Under the pieces are notes generated by a model that was given only the letters and a program-made list of their open reading frames with translations, was not told where the DNA came from and did not search any database. A stretch of 64,000 nucleotides of DNA. It comes from Diphasiastrum complanatum (lineage: Eukaryota > Streptophyta > Lycopodiopsida > Lycopodiales > Lycopodiaceae). The stretch lies in assembly GCA_029204225.1 (NCBI GenBank), contig CM055110.1:20192410-20256409 (forward strand), given 5' to 3'. Each line of letters starts with the position of its first letter. Position 1 is the first letter of the stretch. Positions 23,707 through 35,599 of the stretch are shown piece after piece. A program made the translations under genes and the position numbers.

Positions 23707-24800
23707 GTTGGCAGTGATGATTAGATGTCGAAAAAGTAGAAAAAACGGTGAAAAATAGAAAAAGGTGTGAAAACGACAAACAACTGTGAATAACGAGTGT
23801 TGGATGACAAGAAGTGTAGTTCAAAGTGCAGATCGGTGTTCAGTATGATCGGATGATAGCTGGTAGGAAGTTTGGTCGCAAATGGAGAACTTGGTAATTT
23901 CAGTGTAGGTTTTGTAGAGCTTCGCTAGCAAAGGTGACAAATGACTCGAATTCAGCCCTTATATAGAGGAATTTAGAGTGCATATTAGGTGAAATCCACT
24001 TTCCCTTGCTCAGTTCCACCCAAATTTTGGCGGACACCTTCTTCACAAAATTCTAAGACCTCAAGGAAGTCTGCGAGAGTTCAAAAGGTGATTTGATTGC
24101 TATGCGAAGGTTCTACGAGGGTTCAGGCTGTCTGCGAGGGTTCAACTCTCGCAGGAAGTGATCTCTCGCACAACTCGTTCATGTGATTGGATTTTCAAGA
24201 TCAGACCATGTAGGCAGGCTAATTTCACTGTTCTGATTCCATTTAGGCACCTTGTGAGGGTTGGTAAGTTGATCTTGATGCTCTACGAGGGTTCTAAAAA
24301 TTTTGCTTCTGAGAACCCTCGCACACACTAAAAAATGGTGATTCCTCCATCAGGAACTCTCGTAGAGATTTTCATGGATGCATCTGGGTCATATCTGGTG
24401 ACTGTCCAAGTTTCAAGAGCTATCTCCCAGGGGATCTCAAAAAAATCATGAAAAGTTGCTCTTTTAGAGTGTTCTTTGACGAGATCTCAAGATTTTCTAA
24501 TTTTTAACTTTTGTAAACTGGTAATCAACCTCATCCAGGCTTGATCTGACTATTGGTAGTTCTCTGGAAGTTCTGATGGATACTTGGTAATAGATCCCTC
24601 AGTCAATTTGATGATCTGCTTCCTTCTTGATCCTATCTAGATCTAGATCCTTCTTGGATTCTGATGGGTTTCTCCGATCTTGCCAAATTTGGCTGAATCT
24701 TGGTGGATTTAGCTTGATTTGGCTTGATCTTCTTAGATCTAGCGATGATGGCTTAGCAGATTAGCTTTTTGTAACGTGCCCCCACTACTCTGGATCTATC
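23707..24800 (-). other. Non-coding spacer between extra ORF and integrase, with CTGCGAGRGTTC repeats
   Basis: No frame of note. About eight variants of CTGCGAGAGTTC or its complement lie between 24,065 and 24,370, the same motif family that fills the 5' leader at 30.8-31.4 kb. A purine stretch (AGTAGTGGGGGC on the minus strand, about 24.79 kb) follows the integrase end and could be an internal polypurine tract. Confidence 0.55.
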
Positions 24801-26154
24801 TCAATGTGGTGGCCAGTACTTGTGCAACCGGCTACCATTGATGGGTGTATCAAATGGTGTCCCATCTATCTTTTTTAAATTCACGGCTCCATGATTAAGA
24901 ATTTCCTTGATCCGATAGGGACCTTCACCTGTGAATTTTAATTTCCCTTTGATCGCCTTGGTTTTATACATCAAGACCAGATCTCCGGAACGAAGATCCT
25001 TCTTTTGTAACCTGCGATCATGCCATGCTTTGTGTCTTTCCTTTTCAGCTGCCAGTGCATGCACAACTAGTAAGCGTGTTTCACAGAGTTTATGCAGAGC
25101 TTCGTGGCATAGCTGTAGAGATTTGGACTCACTAAGACGTTGCGTGGTGGCAATCCTTAATGAAGGAACTAAAAACTCTATTGGCATCACAACATCCTGA
25201 CCATATACCAATTGGAAGGGTGTTTGATCAGTGCTTCCTTTATATGCTGTCCTGAATGCCCATAGTGCAACATGCAACTTATGTTCTCAATCTGATCTGC
25301 TAGCTTCAATTGTTTTCGTGAGCACGCTACACATGATCTTATTGGATGATTATGCTTGCCCATTACCACGAGGATAATACAGCGTACTGGTTCTGTGGAT
25401 CACAAAGAATTCCTCCAACAGGACCTTGATGGTCTCATTGATGAAATGGCTTCCGCGATCACTGACTAGCTCTACCGGGCATCCGAAGCGTACAAATGAT
25501 ATTTTCATAAAGGAACTTGGCAGTGGTCCTAGCATCAGCTACTCTTACTGCCTTGGCTTCGACCCATTTGGTGAGGTAGTCTGTGTCTACGATTACGTAT
25601 CGAGCCTGGGAACTCCTTGTCGTAGGGTGAATTGGACCAATGTAGTCCAATCCCCACTTTTCGAATGGTGCTTGGACTAAGACCGGGTGTAGTAGGTCAT
25701 AATTCAATCTCTTTGGCCTTCTTGCCCTTTGGCACACATCGCACTTTTTTAAGTATTTCTCCGTATCCTTATGAATCGTTGGCCACCAACATCCTGATTG
25801 TAGGATCTTGTGAACTGTAATGTCGGATGCAAAATGGCCCCCACCCATGCCTTCATGTGAAAGTGAAATGATCTGGGTGGCCTCATGAGGAAGAATACAC
25901 CGCCAAAGAATTCCGTCTGGTCCTCTTTGGTATAACTGGCCGGCAATCAGCTGATAATGTCTAGCTTTCAAGATCAATTTTCGTTGTTCCGCCTTTGGTA
26001 GTGATTTGTCTAGTTGGCCCCGCATTAGATATTCAACAATGTCGGCAGCCCATTCTAGTACTGTGTCCACGTAAAATAAGGCAACATCTGCCAGCTCATC
26101 GTCGGGTTGGGTTGCAATCTCCTTCCCCTTGATTCGTGATACATGATCTGCCAT
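24801..26154 (-). pseudogene. Tat/Athila-like integrase, broken
   Basis: On the minus strand, continuing from RNase H, a frame beginning MADHVSRIKGKE leads into the zinc-binding HHCC region (HEGMGGGHFASDIT, then CDVCQRA). The catalytic core follows (KWGLDYIGPI with the first Asp, and TDYLTKWVEAKAV, a form typical of the Tat/Athila branch). A stop and frame changes occur near 25.46 kb. The second core block follows (CPVELVSDRGSHFIN, about 25.48 kb). The C-terminal part (25277-24801) is intact: AFRTAYKGSTDQTPFQLVYG, DLVLMYKTKAIKGKLKF, EGPYRIKEIL, ending LHKYWPPH. No chromodomain is present, which also fits this branch. Several breaks make it inactive. Confidence 0.85.
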
Positions 26155-26184
26155 GTAATGTTGTTTTCCCTTGCGAACTACTAT

Positions 26185-27304
26185 TCAAAAATCAAATTCC
26201 AACAACAGAAGTAGCCATCTGGTGATTCTCCCGGTGTTGCAAGTTTTATTAACGAGATAGAGCAAGGGTTGATGGTCCGTATAAAAAACAAAATGTGTGG
26301 CCATTAAGTAATGTTGAGATTTCTTAACCGCATGAATCATTGTCAGTGCTTCCCGCTTTGTCGTTGAATAATTCATTTCGGTATCACTGAGCTGTCGGCT
26401 TGCAAATCGGATTGGAAAATCCTTTTTGTGTTCACCTGGCTGGGTTAAGACTACTCCAACTGCATACTTCAATGTGTCCGTATGCACGTGAAACTCAATG
26501 GACCAATTGGGTGGGCGTAAGATTGGTGCTGAAACCAATGCATCCTTAAGCTTCTAGAAAGCCTTTAGGGCTTCCTCGTTCCAACGTGGATCCGTTGTGA
26601 GTTTGTAAATTGGTCGGGCTAACTCCGCAAAATCAAGAATGAAGATCCTATAATAGTTAGCATGACCCAAGAAGATATAGACTTCGCGGATCGTCCCCGG
26701 TGGTGGTAGATCAATAATGATCGTGATCTTTGATAGATCTGTGGCGATCTCGTGTCTTGACACTGTATGGTTGAGAATCAAGCCATGTGTTACCCAAAAT
26801 TGATATTTTTTTGGATTCAGGGATATCTGGTAGTCGCGGCATTTTTGTAACACCTTCTCTAGGTTGGATAAGTGTTTTGAGTCTGGTCCATGCACGCACA
26901 GATCGTCCAAGAAAATTTCTAGAAATTTTTGTAGATAATCTTTGAATGCCGCCTGCATGACTCGTTGGAAAGTGCTTGGGGCATTGCAAAGTCCGAATGG
27001 CATCACTTTATAGGCATAGGTTCTCCATTCCGTGGCAAATGCTGTGTTGTGCTGGTCCTGGGGGGGCTATCTTCACCTGGTTGTAGCCGTTGAAGTCGTC
27101 TAGAAAACTGTAGGCCTTGGCACCGGCTACTCTGTCGAGGACACTTTTTGTAAATGGTAAAGGAAAATGATCTTTTTTGGTGACTGCATTTAGCGCCTTC
27201 AGATTCACACAAATCCGCATTTTGCCGTTTTTCTTGGGTACTATAACTATTGGTGATACCCATTCCGTGTGCTCGATTTCATAGATGAAATCTGCATCCA
27301 TCAA
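26185..27304 (-). pseudogene. Tat/Athila-like RT and RNase H, broken
   Basis: On the minus strand the RT fingers read FIYEIEHTEWVSPIVIVPKK and RICVNLKALNAVTKKDHFP. After a frameshift near 27,005 the palm continues VMPFGLCNAPSTFQRVM, with the catalytic motif EIFLDDLCVHG (L-D-D). The connection domain reads FLGHANYYRIF. A TAG near 26,554, probably from CAG, separates the RNase H part: FHVHTDTLKYAVGVVL (first Asp), STTKREALTMIHAV (Glu) and FYTDHQPLLYLV (Asp). Another stop (TGA where Trp is expected, near 26,185) ends the block before the integrase. Gene order and motif style match gypsy pol. Confidence 0.88.
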
Positions 27305-28177
27305 CTTCTACAACTCCTGCTTGATCAGCTCGGTATAATTCGGATTGCAGCGATAATAACGGCTTACCTTGGGGATGCTCCGTCCACCAAGGGTATGGTG
27401 TGTTGGACTACTGTTGGTGGAATGCCCTTCAGATCACTATAACTCTAGGCAAAACAATCTTTATATTCCGCCAACAATGATCGTAGTCTATTGAACTGTG
27501 TGGGTGTTAACTGCTCTCCCACATGCACAATCTTTTCTTCTTCACTTGGCTTGGCAAGATTCATTGGCTATGTTCGCGCAGGTCCCTAAAAGACTTGTTC
27601 TGTTGGTGCCTGACTTTGATCAGGTTCTCTCTGGGCTTGCGACATCATGATACCCACGTCGTCCAAGGTGTAATTCTTGAAAGTCTCAGGCATCTCGTGA
27701 ACTGGCGCTCGTCGAGATTCCTCTTTCAGCATATTGATCTTAACCCGATTGGTCATTTTTTGATTTTCTGTCACCTGTGTAGAAGATGACGTTGTATCTG
27801 AGTCTATCTTGATTGACTTCAAGGAATCCAACACTTTTTTGTTTATCCTTTTTTGTCATTTTGGTGGATTCATCCTTGTTGTCTTTCACCGGAACTGCCG
27901 TGACATTCACCTCATGGTTGCAAATATCAACATCCACGGTAGCTATCGCCTCTTTGGGTAGATCACTCCATCAGATCACCTGGTTGTAGCGTTGCTTCAA
28001 CTGATTTTTCTTATTCGCAGGTGCCTGGGGTGGATCGATCCTTGAGACTTTCACCATAGCAGACTTTTGTGGTGGTTGAGCTAGTACTTTTTTGGTTCCG
28101 TAACAATCTGGGTCCATGTGATGTAGGACCTATTCACCAGTCAGCTCAATATCCTTATTATAAGTTAGAGCATGTTG
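27305..28177 (-). other. Protease-RT connecting region, decayed
   Basis: Short minus-strand frames (27937-27740 and 27834-27586) give a Lys/Asp/Ser/Thr-rich linker (DNKDESTKMTKKDKQ, SQAQREPDQSQAPTEQ) with frameshifts. This is the poorly conserved stretch between retropepsin and RT in this element class. Confidence 0.55.
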
Positions 28178-28969
28178 TCAAGGGACTAGATAATCGTCCA
28201 CTAGGTTCTCAATAGGCTCCGCTGATAGCCATGCTACGTTTATCATATTCACCCCAAATGTGATTGGTGTGTCCATGGTGTAACATTTGGGTGAAGATGT
28301 ACTAGGTTTTGGATTTGATTCATATTGACATGTCTGGCAGTCAATAGTTGCTAATGCATCTGTCCATATCACGACATCCGTCTCTAGATCATAGTGACCT
28401 CCCTTGGCTGGCCTTGGGCGATCAATCGTGTGATCTGTCGTGGATGATCCGTCATCAGCTTTGGATGCAATAGGTTTCACCGCCCATGTGGTTGGATCAA
28501 CCTTTACAGCCTGATCTCTGTTCTCGAAGGTGAGTTTTCCCGTACCCCAGTTGTGTACTACTTGCGCAGTCCTCAACCATGGTCTTCCCAGTAAGACACA
28601 GTATGCCAATGGAGATTCATGTATATCCATGACTACAAAAGTAATCACAAACTGCATGCCTGTTATCTTTACAGGGATATCGGCAACTACACCTTTCAGT
28701 TTTACGCATGATTGATATGCCATCTTGATGGCGAATCTTGCTGGCTTCAACCCTTGTAAACCCCATTTTTCATATAAAGTAGTGGAGATCAAATTGACAC
28801 CCGATCCTCCATCTACCACTACTGCCTCGTCCTCGTATCTCTTGTGTTTGATGGGCAAAGTGATGTTGTGTTTCTCACTTTTCCATGCTGCTCCGATGTG
28901 AAGGACGTTACTTGTTTCTTCATAGCCCTTACAATATATGGGCTCAGGTGCTACTGGCTCCTCATCCAC
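28178..28969 (-). pseudogene. Retropepsin-like protease region of Tat/Athila-like element
   Basis: A 263-codon minus-strand frame has the fold signature of gypsy aspartic proteases. VVVDGGSGVNLISTTLY stands where D-S/T-G-A is normal, so the active-site triad reads D-G-G. About 70 residues later comes the flap and hydrophobic-hydrophobic-G block (CVLLGRPWLR). The domain lies between the zinc-knuckle gag and RT as expected. The altered triad suggests a lost or weakened activity, unless this family uses that variant. The frame continues about 100 residues beyond the protease. Confidence 0.7.
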
Positions 28970-28975
28970 TTTGGC

Positions 28976-29422
28976 TCATTCAGCTAGAAGGCTTTTCACT
29001 TGTGGTGCAATCCGCAGTAGTTCTTCAAGTGATAAACTAACACGGCTTGACAATAAAAGGGTGAGTCTTTCAGTGCGTGGTTCCTTGGGCTCCACCATGT
29101 GAAATGGTAGTTCATGTTGGTGCAACCGATCATTTTGATCAGTGCGCAGTGGTGAGCCCACTTGCGGTTCCCGTTTGACGCCAACTGGAGGTTTCGTGGG
29201 ATTAACTCTTTCTTGCACTTTTTTCTCCACTTGTGCCTTCTGTACCCAGTGTCTTATTTTCTCGTACTGCCTTCTTTCTTCTCTCACATTCAGATATGGC
29301 GCGGAAGTTGAGGGTTGGTCGTCAGTGACCGATGGTGGTGGTGAGGGAGCCACTTCCTTCCTCTTCTGCACTCGCGTAACAACTAACACATGAGCGTGGA
29401 ATTGTCGTCCTTCCGATGGCAT
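28976..29422 (-). pseudogene. Gag-protease linker ORF
   Basis: A 148-codon minus-strand frame, Pro/Lys/Glu-rich, lies between the zinc knuckles and the protease. It contains EERRQYEKIRHWVQKAQVEK, probably helical, and no known motif. It is most likely part of one original gag-pro reading frame, now separated by stops on both sides. Confidence 0.5.
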
Positions 29423-29443
29423 CCCTGCTGGAACTGCTAGTTG

Positions 29444-30862
29444 CTATATTGCAATGAATTCAAGAGGTGCACTAGTTCCATGTTTGAATGGACAATTCTT
29501 GAAACAGTGTCCATAACCACATTCTCGGCAGAAGGATGTATGTTGTCCTGTGTAGGGACATTCCGCAATTCTGTGTCCTTCGCCGCATCCATAGCAGCCG
29601 TAATTTCTTCCGTCTTGATGCTGAGTTTGAGCTGCATAGGCCGCAACATATTCATTTATGGCAGGATTCATAAATGGTTCATCCGGTCTGTACCATTGCT
29701 GCTGCTCAAGTTGAGGTGGCATTTGCATCTCTAGTTCCGTTGCTGTCAGGTTTACATGGGCCACTTGTTGATTGGCTAGCCCTAGTGGAGTAGATGCGGT
29801 TGATGATGATGATGCTAACAAGGGAGTAGGGGTGTGGGTGGATGGATATTTGTCGTCAGATCCCTCATCCTCTTCCCTGATGGCATCTTCCATAGCTTCT
29901 TGCAGAGTGGCGTACTGCTCCCGTCGTTTCAGTTCTCTTCTGATGCTTCGTGGTAGTCCGGCTAGGAACCACATGATCATTGCATGATCGGGAGTTAGGA
30001 CTGCACTGCACTCAGATCGTAAGTGTTTGACCCGCTCAATATAGTCCCTGACCCTTTCTCGTTTTCCCATTTTGACTTTGCTCAACAAGAGGAACGGGTC
30101 TTCCAGGAATTTTATTGGTTTAAAGCGCGTAATAAGAGCCGCTTTAACCGCTTCTCAGGTAGATTTTTCTTCCTTTGACAAGTTGAAAAACCAATCCTGA
30201 GCCACTGCCAATAAGGACATGGGAAACAACATCAGCTTCTCCGCAGGTATCCGTTCGCTGTAGATTTCACAAGCTTGCTCGTAAATCTGGAGGAATCGGA
30301 TGGGATCTGATGATCCATCGTTATTTGGTATTTCCATCCATGGTGCTCTCCGGACTGCTTGCAAGGGACAAGTACGGGTTGGCCCATTGGATCCATTGGT
30401 GCTGGTTTTGGTTTTGCCTCTTGTTGCACGACTGCTAATCTGGGAAGGTGTGGTGCTTGATTTGTTATCCTTCGTGCTATTGATCGTCCTGATCTCAAAT
30501 TCATCCAATGTTGGGTTCCAAAGTGATTGGACCTTGCTTATATAGTAGGATGCTGTCTGGATCTCAAGGATTTGATCGACCTGATCGATTACGGTGGTTT
30601 TCCCTTGATAACTTTTTACTCCTTGCACTGATTGACCTGAGATTTTGATAGTAGCTAGATCTGATGCAGATCTTTCCACTGATCTGGTCTGCAAGGGTTC
30701 TCTTGTGTAAGGGTTGGATGTGCAAGAGTTGTTTAGCTGTTTTTGCAGATAAAAAATTTGATATTTGTTTGATCTTTGGGAAGTAACTCTCGCAAGACTC
30801 ACAGTAGTTGGATCTGGGTCAGATCTCACTATAGAATTCTCTACGAGGGTTAACTCCTGCAA
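29444..30862 (-). pseudogene. Gag of Tat/Athila-like element, one in-frame TGA
   Basis: One frame spans about 473 codons with a single TGA at 30157-30155, where tryptophan would fit. The N-terminal 150 residues are Ser/Thr-rich. A capsid-like retrotransposon gag domain follows (SDPIRFLQIYEQACEIYSER, LLAVAQDWFFNLSKEE, then GKRERVRDYIERVKHLRSE and IMWFLAGLPRSIRRELKRRE). A Gln-rich linker precedes two zinc knuckles near the end (CYGCGEGHRIAEC and CRECGYGHCFKNC, both C-x2-C-x3-H-x4-C). These bind the element's RNA in virus-like particles. The domain order and the downstream protease confirm a gypsy gag. Apart from the stop it is well preserved compared with pol. Confidence 0.85.
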
Positions 30863-31771
30863 GAAGTGAAAATTTCACTGTCTGCGAGGGTTCAAAACCA
30901 CTTTTTTGGCTTGATCTTCACCAAATCTCAAAACTAACTCTCGCAGGCTTCATCACTGATGAAAATGATCATTCTAAATCAATTGAGAGGGTCTACAAGA
31001 GTTCTTACTAGAAGAATTTGCCGTATCTTCATTTTTTAGTGATTTTTTTGCACTTAAATCCAATTTTCTGCTCACTGGAATCGAACTAACTCTCGCAAGC
31101 TCTTCTGTGTCCTGGTCTCACTGAGATGGAACTTCAGAATCCTCTGCAAGAGTTCTTGACCACTGGAACTGAAAATTTTCCTGTCTGCGAGGGTTCACTG
31201 GTACTTTCCTGTCCTTTTTTCACTGAGAACTCTCGCACAGGCACTTAGACATCAAAATAACTCTCGCAAGCTTCTCTGTGTCCTGGTCTCACTGAGATGG
31301 AACTTCAGAGGGCTCTGCGAGAGTTCTTATGAAGATTTAGATTTTTTTGGATTTTTTCAAGGGTTTTTTGATTTTTTTATGATTTTTCTTTGTTTTTTAC
31401 AATTTGCTTGGAACTAACTCTCGCAAGCTTCTATGCAGGTCTGGGACAGTACCCTGGAGCTGCTGCCAGTCATGCAAGTGCTAATTCACACTGGTTCTGG
31501 AGATATAAAAATCTGATGAGATTTTAGGCTCTTTTTCCCTCCAAAAATGCAGATTGGTGTGTTTACTGGGTTTTTTGGCTGGTTGGCTTGGGTTTCAAGC
31601 CCTTAGAGGCTGTTCAGGGCCTCCTCTACCCTCTCACACCTCCTCCGCTAGCTGTGAACAGTCCAAACACAAAAAAATACAGAAAACTAACTCTAAACAC
31701 CCAAAAATCTACTAAAACTACTCTAAAAAGCAAGAAAATAGCTAAAATTCAGCTAAACTAGTTAGTGGAAA
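30863..31771 (-). other. 5' leader of Tat/Athila-like element with dispersed CTGCGAGAGTTC motifs
   Basis: About 900 bp between primer site and gag on the minus strand, without a coding frame. A 12-bp motif and its complement (GAACTCTCGCAG, CTGCGAGGGTTC and close variants) occur about a dozen times between 30,785 and 31,430 in both orientations, so many short hairpins are possible. A longer unit (CTTCTGTGTCCTGGTCTCACTGAGATGGAACTTCAGA-type) is present twice, near 31.10 and 31.27 kb. Confidence 0.65.
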
Positions 31772-31793
31772 CCTATCCCCGACAACGACGCCA
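31772..31793 (-). other. Primer-binding site of tRNA-Asp type
   Basis: On the minus strand it reads TGGCGTCGTTGTCGGGGA, two transitions away from the TGGCGCCGTTGCCGGGGA form that I recall for Athila/Tat elements. This supports the lineage call independently of the protein motifs. Confidence 0.7.
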
Positions 31794-31888
31794 CTGTAGG
31801 ATCGAAGATCTTGCATAGTATAGCCCTCCCGCCTGTCAACAAGGGTTAGATCACTGGATAGGTAACTAACTATGCATAGATGCTAATT
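31794..31888 (-). repeat. Residual 3' end of the 5' LTR
   Basis: It ends CTACAG just before the primer site. Only about 95 bp separate it from unrelated coding-like sequence, so the LTR is truncated. It does not resemble the end of the LTR at 19,820 beyond the CTACA terminus. Confidence 0.4.
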
Positions 31889-32180
31889 TTAGTTAGTTAG
31901 CTTCCCGTTGAGATTCCAACGAGGTGAAGCGCAGGACCAGAGTATTGGTATCTTTTTTGGTGAGCAAAGCTGAGTCCAATCTTTGTTGTGATGATGGAGA
32001 GTAGTTTCCAAAAAGTTTTTGGCTTCCATAAAAGCATCCTGAGAATCTGGGATGCCTCTGACATGAACATTGAGAGCCTTTTGGTCGCACAACCGGCTCT
32101 CAGTTAGTGTAGTAGAAATGAAAGAAACTGGAGCATTCGCCAATTTACGTGGACCTTTGAGAAGTTCTTTGCCACCAAAC
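31889..32180 (-). pseudogene. Possible LINE ORF1-like RRM fragment
   Basis: On the minus strand a frame after a good acceptor (TTTGTTGCAG) gives ALNVHVRGIPDSQDAFMEAK. After a one-base shift near 31.98 kb it gives NTLVLRFTSLESQREA. This pattern (a strand with GIP, a helix, then VL-V-F-S-R) resembles the RNA-binding domain of L1-type ORF1 proteins and the ORF1 at 50.9-51.3 kb (LNLRFWGLPTDEG, VLFVKFKTMDDRQT). The match is weak. Alternatively it is the last exon of the unknown gene fragment to its right. Confidence 0.35.
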
Positions 32181-32324
32181 ATGATCTGCAACAAATATAT
32201 AAAACTCAAATTATGTTTAATAGATTAATAATCCATGTTATCAATTGCAAATCAAACTTAAATGACATATGCAAATCAAATAAACAGTTTATAAGAAAAC
32301 ATATCTGAATGTTCGAATTTTATT

Positions 32325-32938
32325 TTATTTATTGCCACTATGTGTAGATAAGTCATCAATATTCTTCATCGGTACTCTCTTTCTTTTCCTCTTCATCATT
32401 GCCTTTTTGATAACTTTTAGATCAACAACAGATTTTAAACTCTCGGATCGCAACGTTTTCATGGATTCTAACATTTCTTGGTTTGATCCCCGAAGAGTAG
32501 TGACTGTAGCATTCAACCCTGACATAGCATGCTTGAGAGCATTGTTTTCAGCACTACTGTGTTGCACATAATGAAGCAATTGTTGATTTGCACGTTGCAA
32601 TTGTTGATTAGCAAACTGTAATGTTGATTAAGACAAAATATGCTATGCAATCCAATATCACGCAACCTTTGACAATATCCAAGTAATCCGCTATTTCCTT
32701 CACATACAAATCTGAGAATATGAGTTCCAGACTTAAAATCTGGACACAAATTGGTAGCTGGATCATCAAGATAAATTGATCCATCCAACCACAAATCTAT
32801 ATTCATATGATTATTCATTCTCAATTCTCTAAATATTGCAGCAGCATTCTTGACAACTTTCGAATTCTTCTTAATGATTGGAGTGCATTCCATAGGAAGA
32901 GCAACATGCAAATGGACATTGCCATTGCTGGAAGCTAC
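32325..32938 (-). pseudogene. Unknown coding-like fragment with coiled-coil tail
   Basis: On the minus strand, from a possible acceptor at about 32,939, a frame reads VALPMECTPIIKKNSKVVKN, then MNIDLWLDGSIYLDDPATN and THILRFVCEGNSGLLGYCQR. At about 32,620 the sense text shifts frame and becomes a heptad-like Gln/Asn-rich helix (NQQLLHYVQHSSAENNALKH). It ends in a basic tract (KKAMMKRKRKRVPMKN) before a stop at 32,325. I do not recognise the family. The strong codon-like character over about 200 residues argues against chance. It could be a captured gene fragment or part of an unfamiliar transposon protein. Confidence 0.45.
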
Positions 32939-32939
32939 A

Positions 32940-34322
<1,383 letters not shown>

Positions 34323-34582
34323 AGATCACATCTCATTCAAAATGAATCCATTGATTTGTTGATTCAAGGTTGCTCTTAATGATTATGCAATGCCTCAGGT
34401 GTCACAAATCAAAACCAACATGCTGACTCATTACAAACTACTTAAGAACACATAGTATATAGACTTGTCAGCCTTTATATCCTCATGGATTTGCTAGAGC
34501 TTATAGACATAAATCAAATGTTAAGGTGCATATGTCCCTTTGGATCTTCTTTGTTTAGATTTTTTTTTCTCTCACAAAAGGG

Positions 34583-35183
34583 TTAACCATAGATTAAGAA
34601 CTTTATATGAAAGTATAGTAAAAAAAACCATTGTCTCAAAAAGCAGCTAATTTGGCAGCCTCTTTCAAAAGAAACAGGGAGAGAGATGCAAAGATAACCA
34701 TTCCCATTTTTCTTGCTATTTCTGTCAAGCCAAATGTTCCGTAAAGATAACACTCTACGACATTGACAAAAGCTACTAACACGAGGATCTATAAAAACAA
34801 TATCGTTAAGCAGCAGATCAAAGTGGCTGAGTCTTTTACACCCAACATGAAAACATGCATTGAAAAGATTAGTGAGTGATTTCCAAAGAGAATGGTGAAA
34901 AGAATAGAAAAGATGAATTGCATCCTCAACTAAGACTTTGCAATTAGAGCAAATGTGGGTTGCATTAACTTTGTAATTGAAACAAACACACATATATACT
35001 ATCTTTTCTTTCTTTCTTTTTTTCATAAAGGATGATTCTTTTGTAAAAATACTCCCTAGTTGGAATGGGCATTGGAATCATATTCTCTCTTTATATTGGG
35101 ACTTCTATTTCCTCTTTCTAGATTGTCTTAGTAAGATGGTTATAAAGGAAAAATGTATCTCTAACTTGGGAATGGGCTTTTGA
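34583..35183 (-). pseudogene. Non-LTR RT zinc-binding (zf-RVT-like) remnant
   Basis: A 147-codon minus-strand frame contains ATHICSNCKVLVEDAIHLFY, then HHSLWKSLTNLF and VLSLRNIWLDRNSKK. This follows the C-x2-C...H..F pattern and trailing W/RN block of the zinc-binding region at the end of plant L1-type reverse transcriptases. The last metal ligand looks lost. No RT core is adjacent, so it is a short orphan fragment. Its sequence differs from the LINE family at 50-60 kb. Confidence 0.5.
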
Positions 35184-35460
35184 TCCAATCAGCCTTGCTA
35201 TTTATGCGACCAACTTTTTATTATATCATATCACGTAATGGATACCTTGTGAACATCATGCCCATTTTTAAACGGATTAAAAAGTAGAAAATATATGTGC
35301 TTTTTTAAAAACGCAAGTTTTGCACTTTTCTACTGCCTGTCTGTATGGCTTCTGTATGACTACCACATGGTGCGTTCATAGTGTTTGATCAAAGTCAAGA
35401 AACTGCTAATGTACATGTGAAAAAGTTTAAGGTACCCATTACGCAATGGAAGGCGCCTGG

Positions 35461-35568
35461 CACATGCCATTCTCCCCTGTTCGGCTTTCCAAAAAAATTT
35501 AGGCCCGGCCCCTCCGGGCCTCGCCAATTTTTTTTGGAAATCCTTACCGGGCATAATGGCATGTTTTG
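35461..35568. repeat. Strong imperfect hairpin with GC-rich tip
   Basis: Left arm ACATGCCATT...TTTCCAAAAAAATT pairs with right arm AATTTTTTTTGGAAA...AATGGCATGT. An inner stem AGGCCCGG/CCGGGCCT closes a CCCCT loop. The arms are about 45 nt with a few mismatches. It may be a small foldback/MITE or a small-RNA precursor. Confidence 0.75.
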
Positions 35569-35599
35569 TATAGTCATCATGACAGCTAGTAGTGTTCAT

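Noticed and set aside
30785-31440. CRISPR-like array
   Set aside because: The repeated 12-bp motif occurs in both orientations with irregular spacing and belongs to the leader of a plant retroelement; spacers of uniform length are absent.
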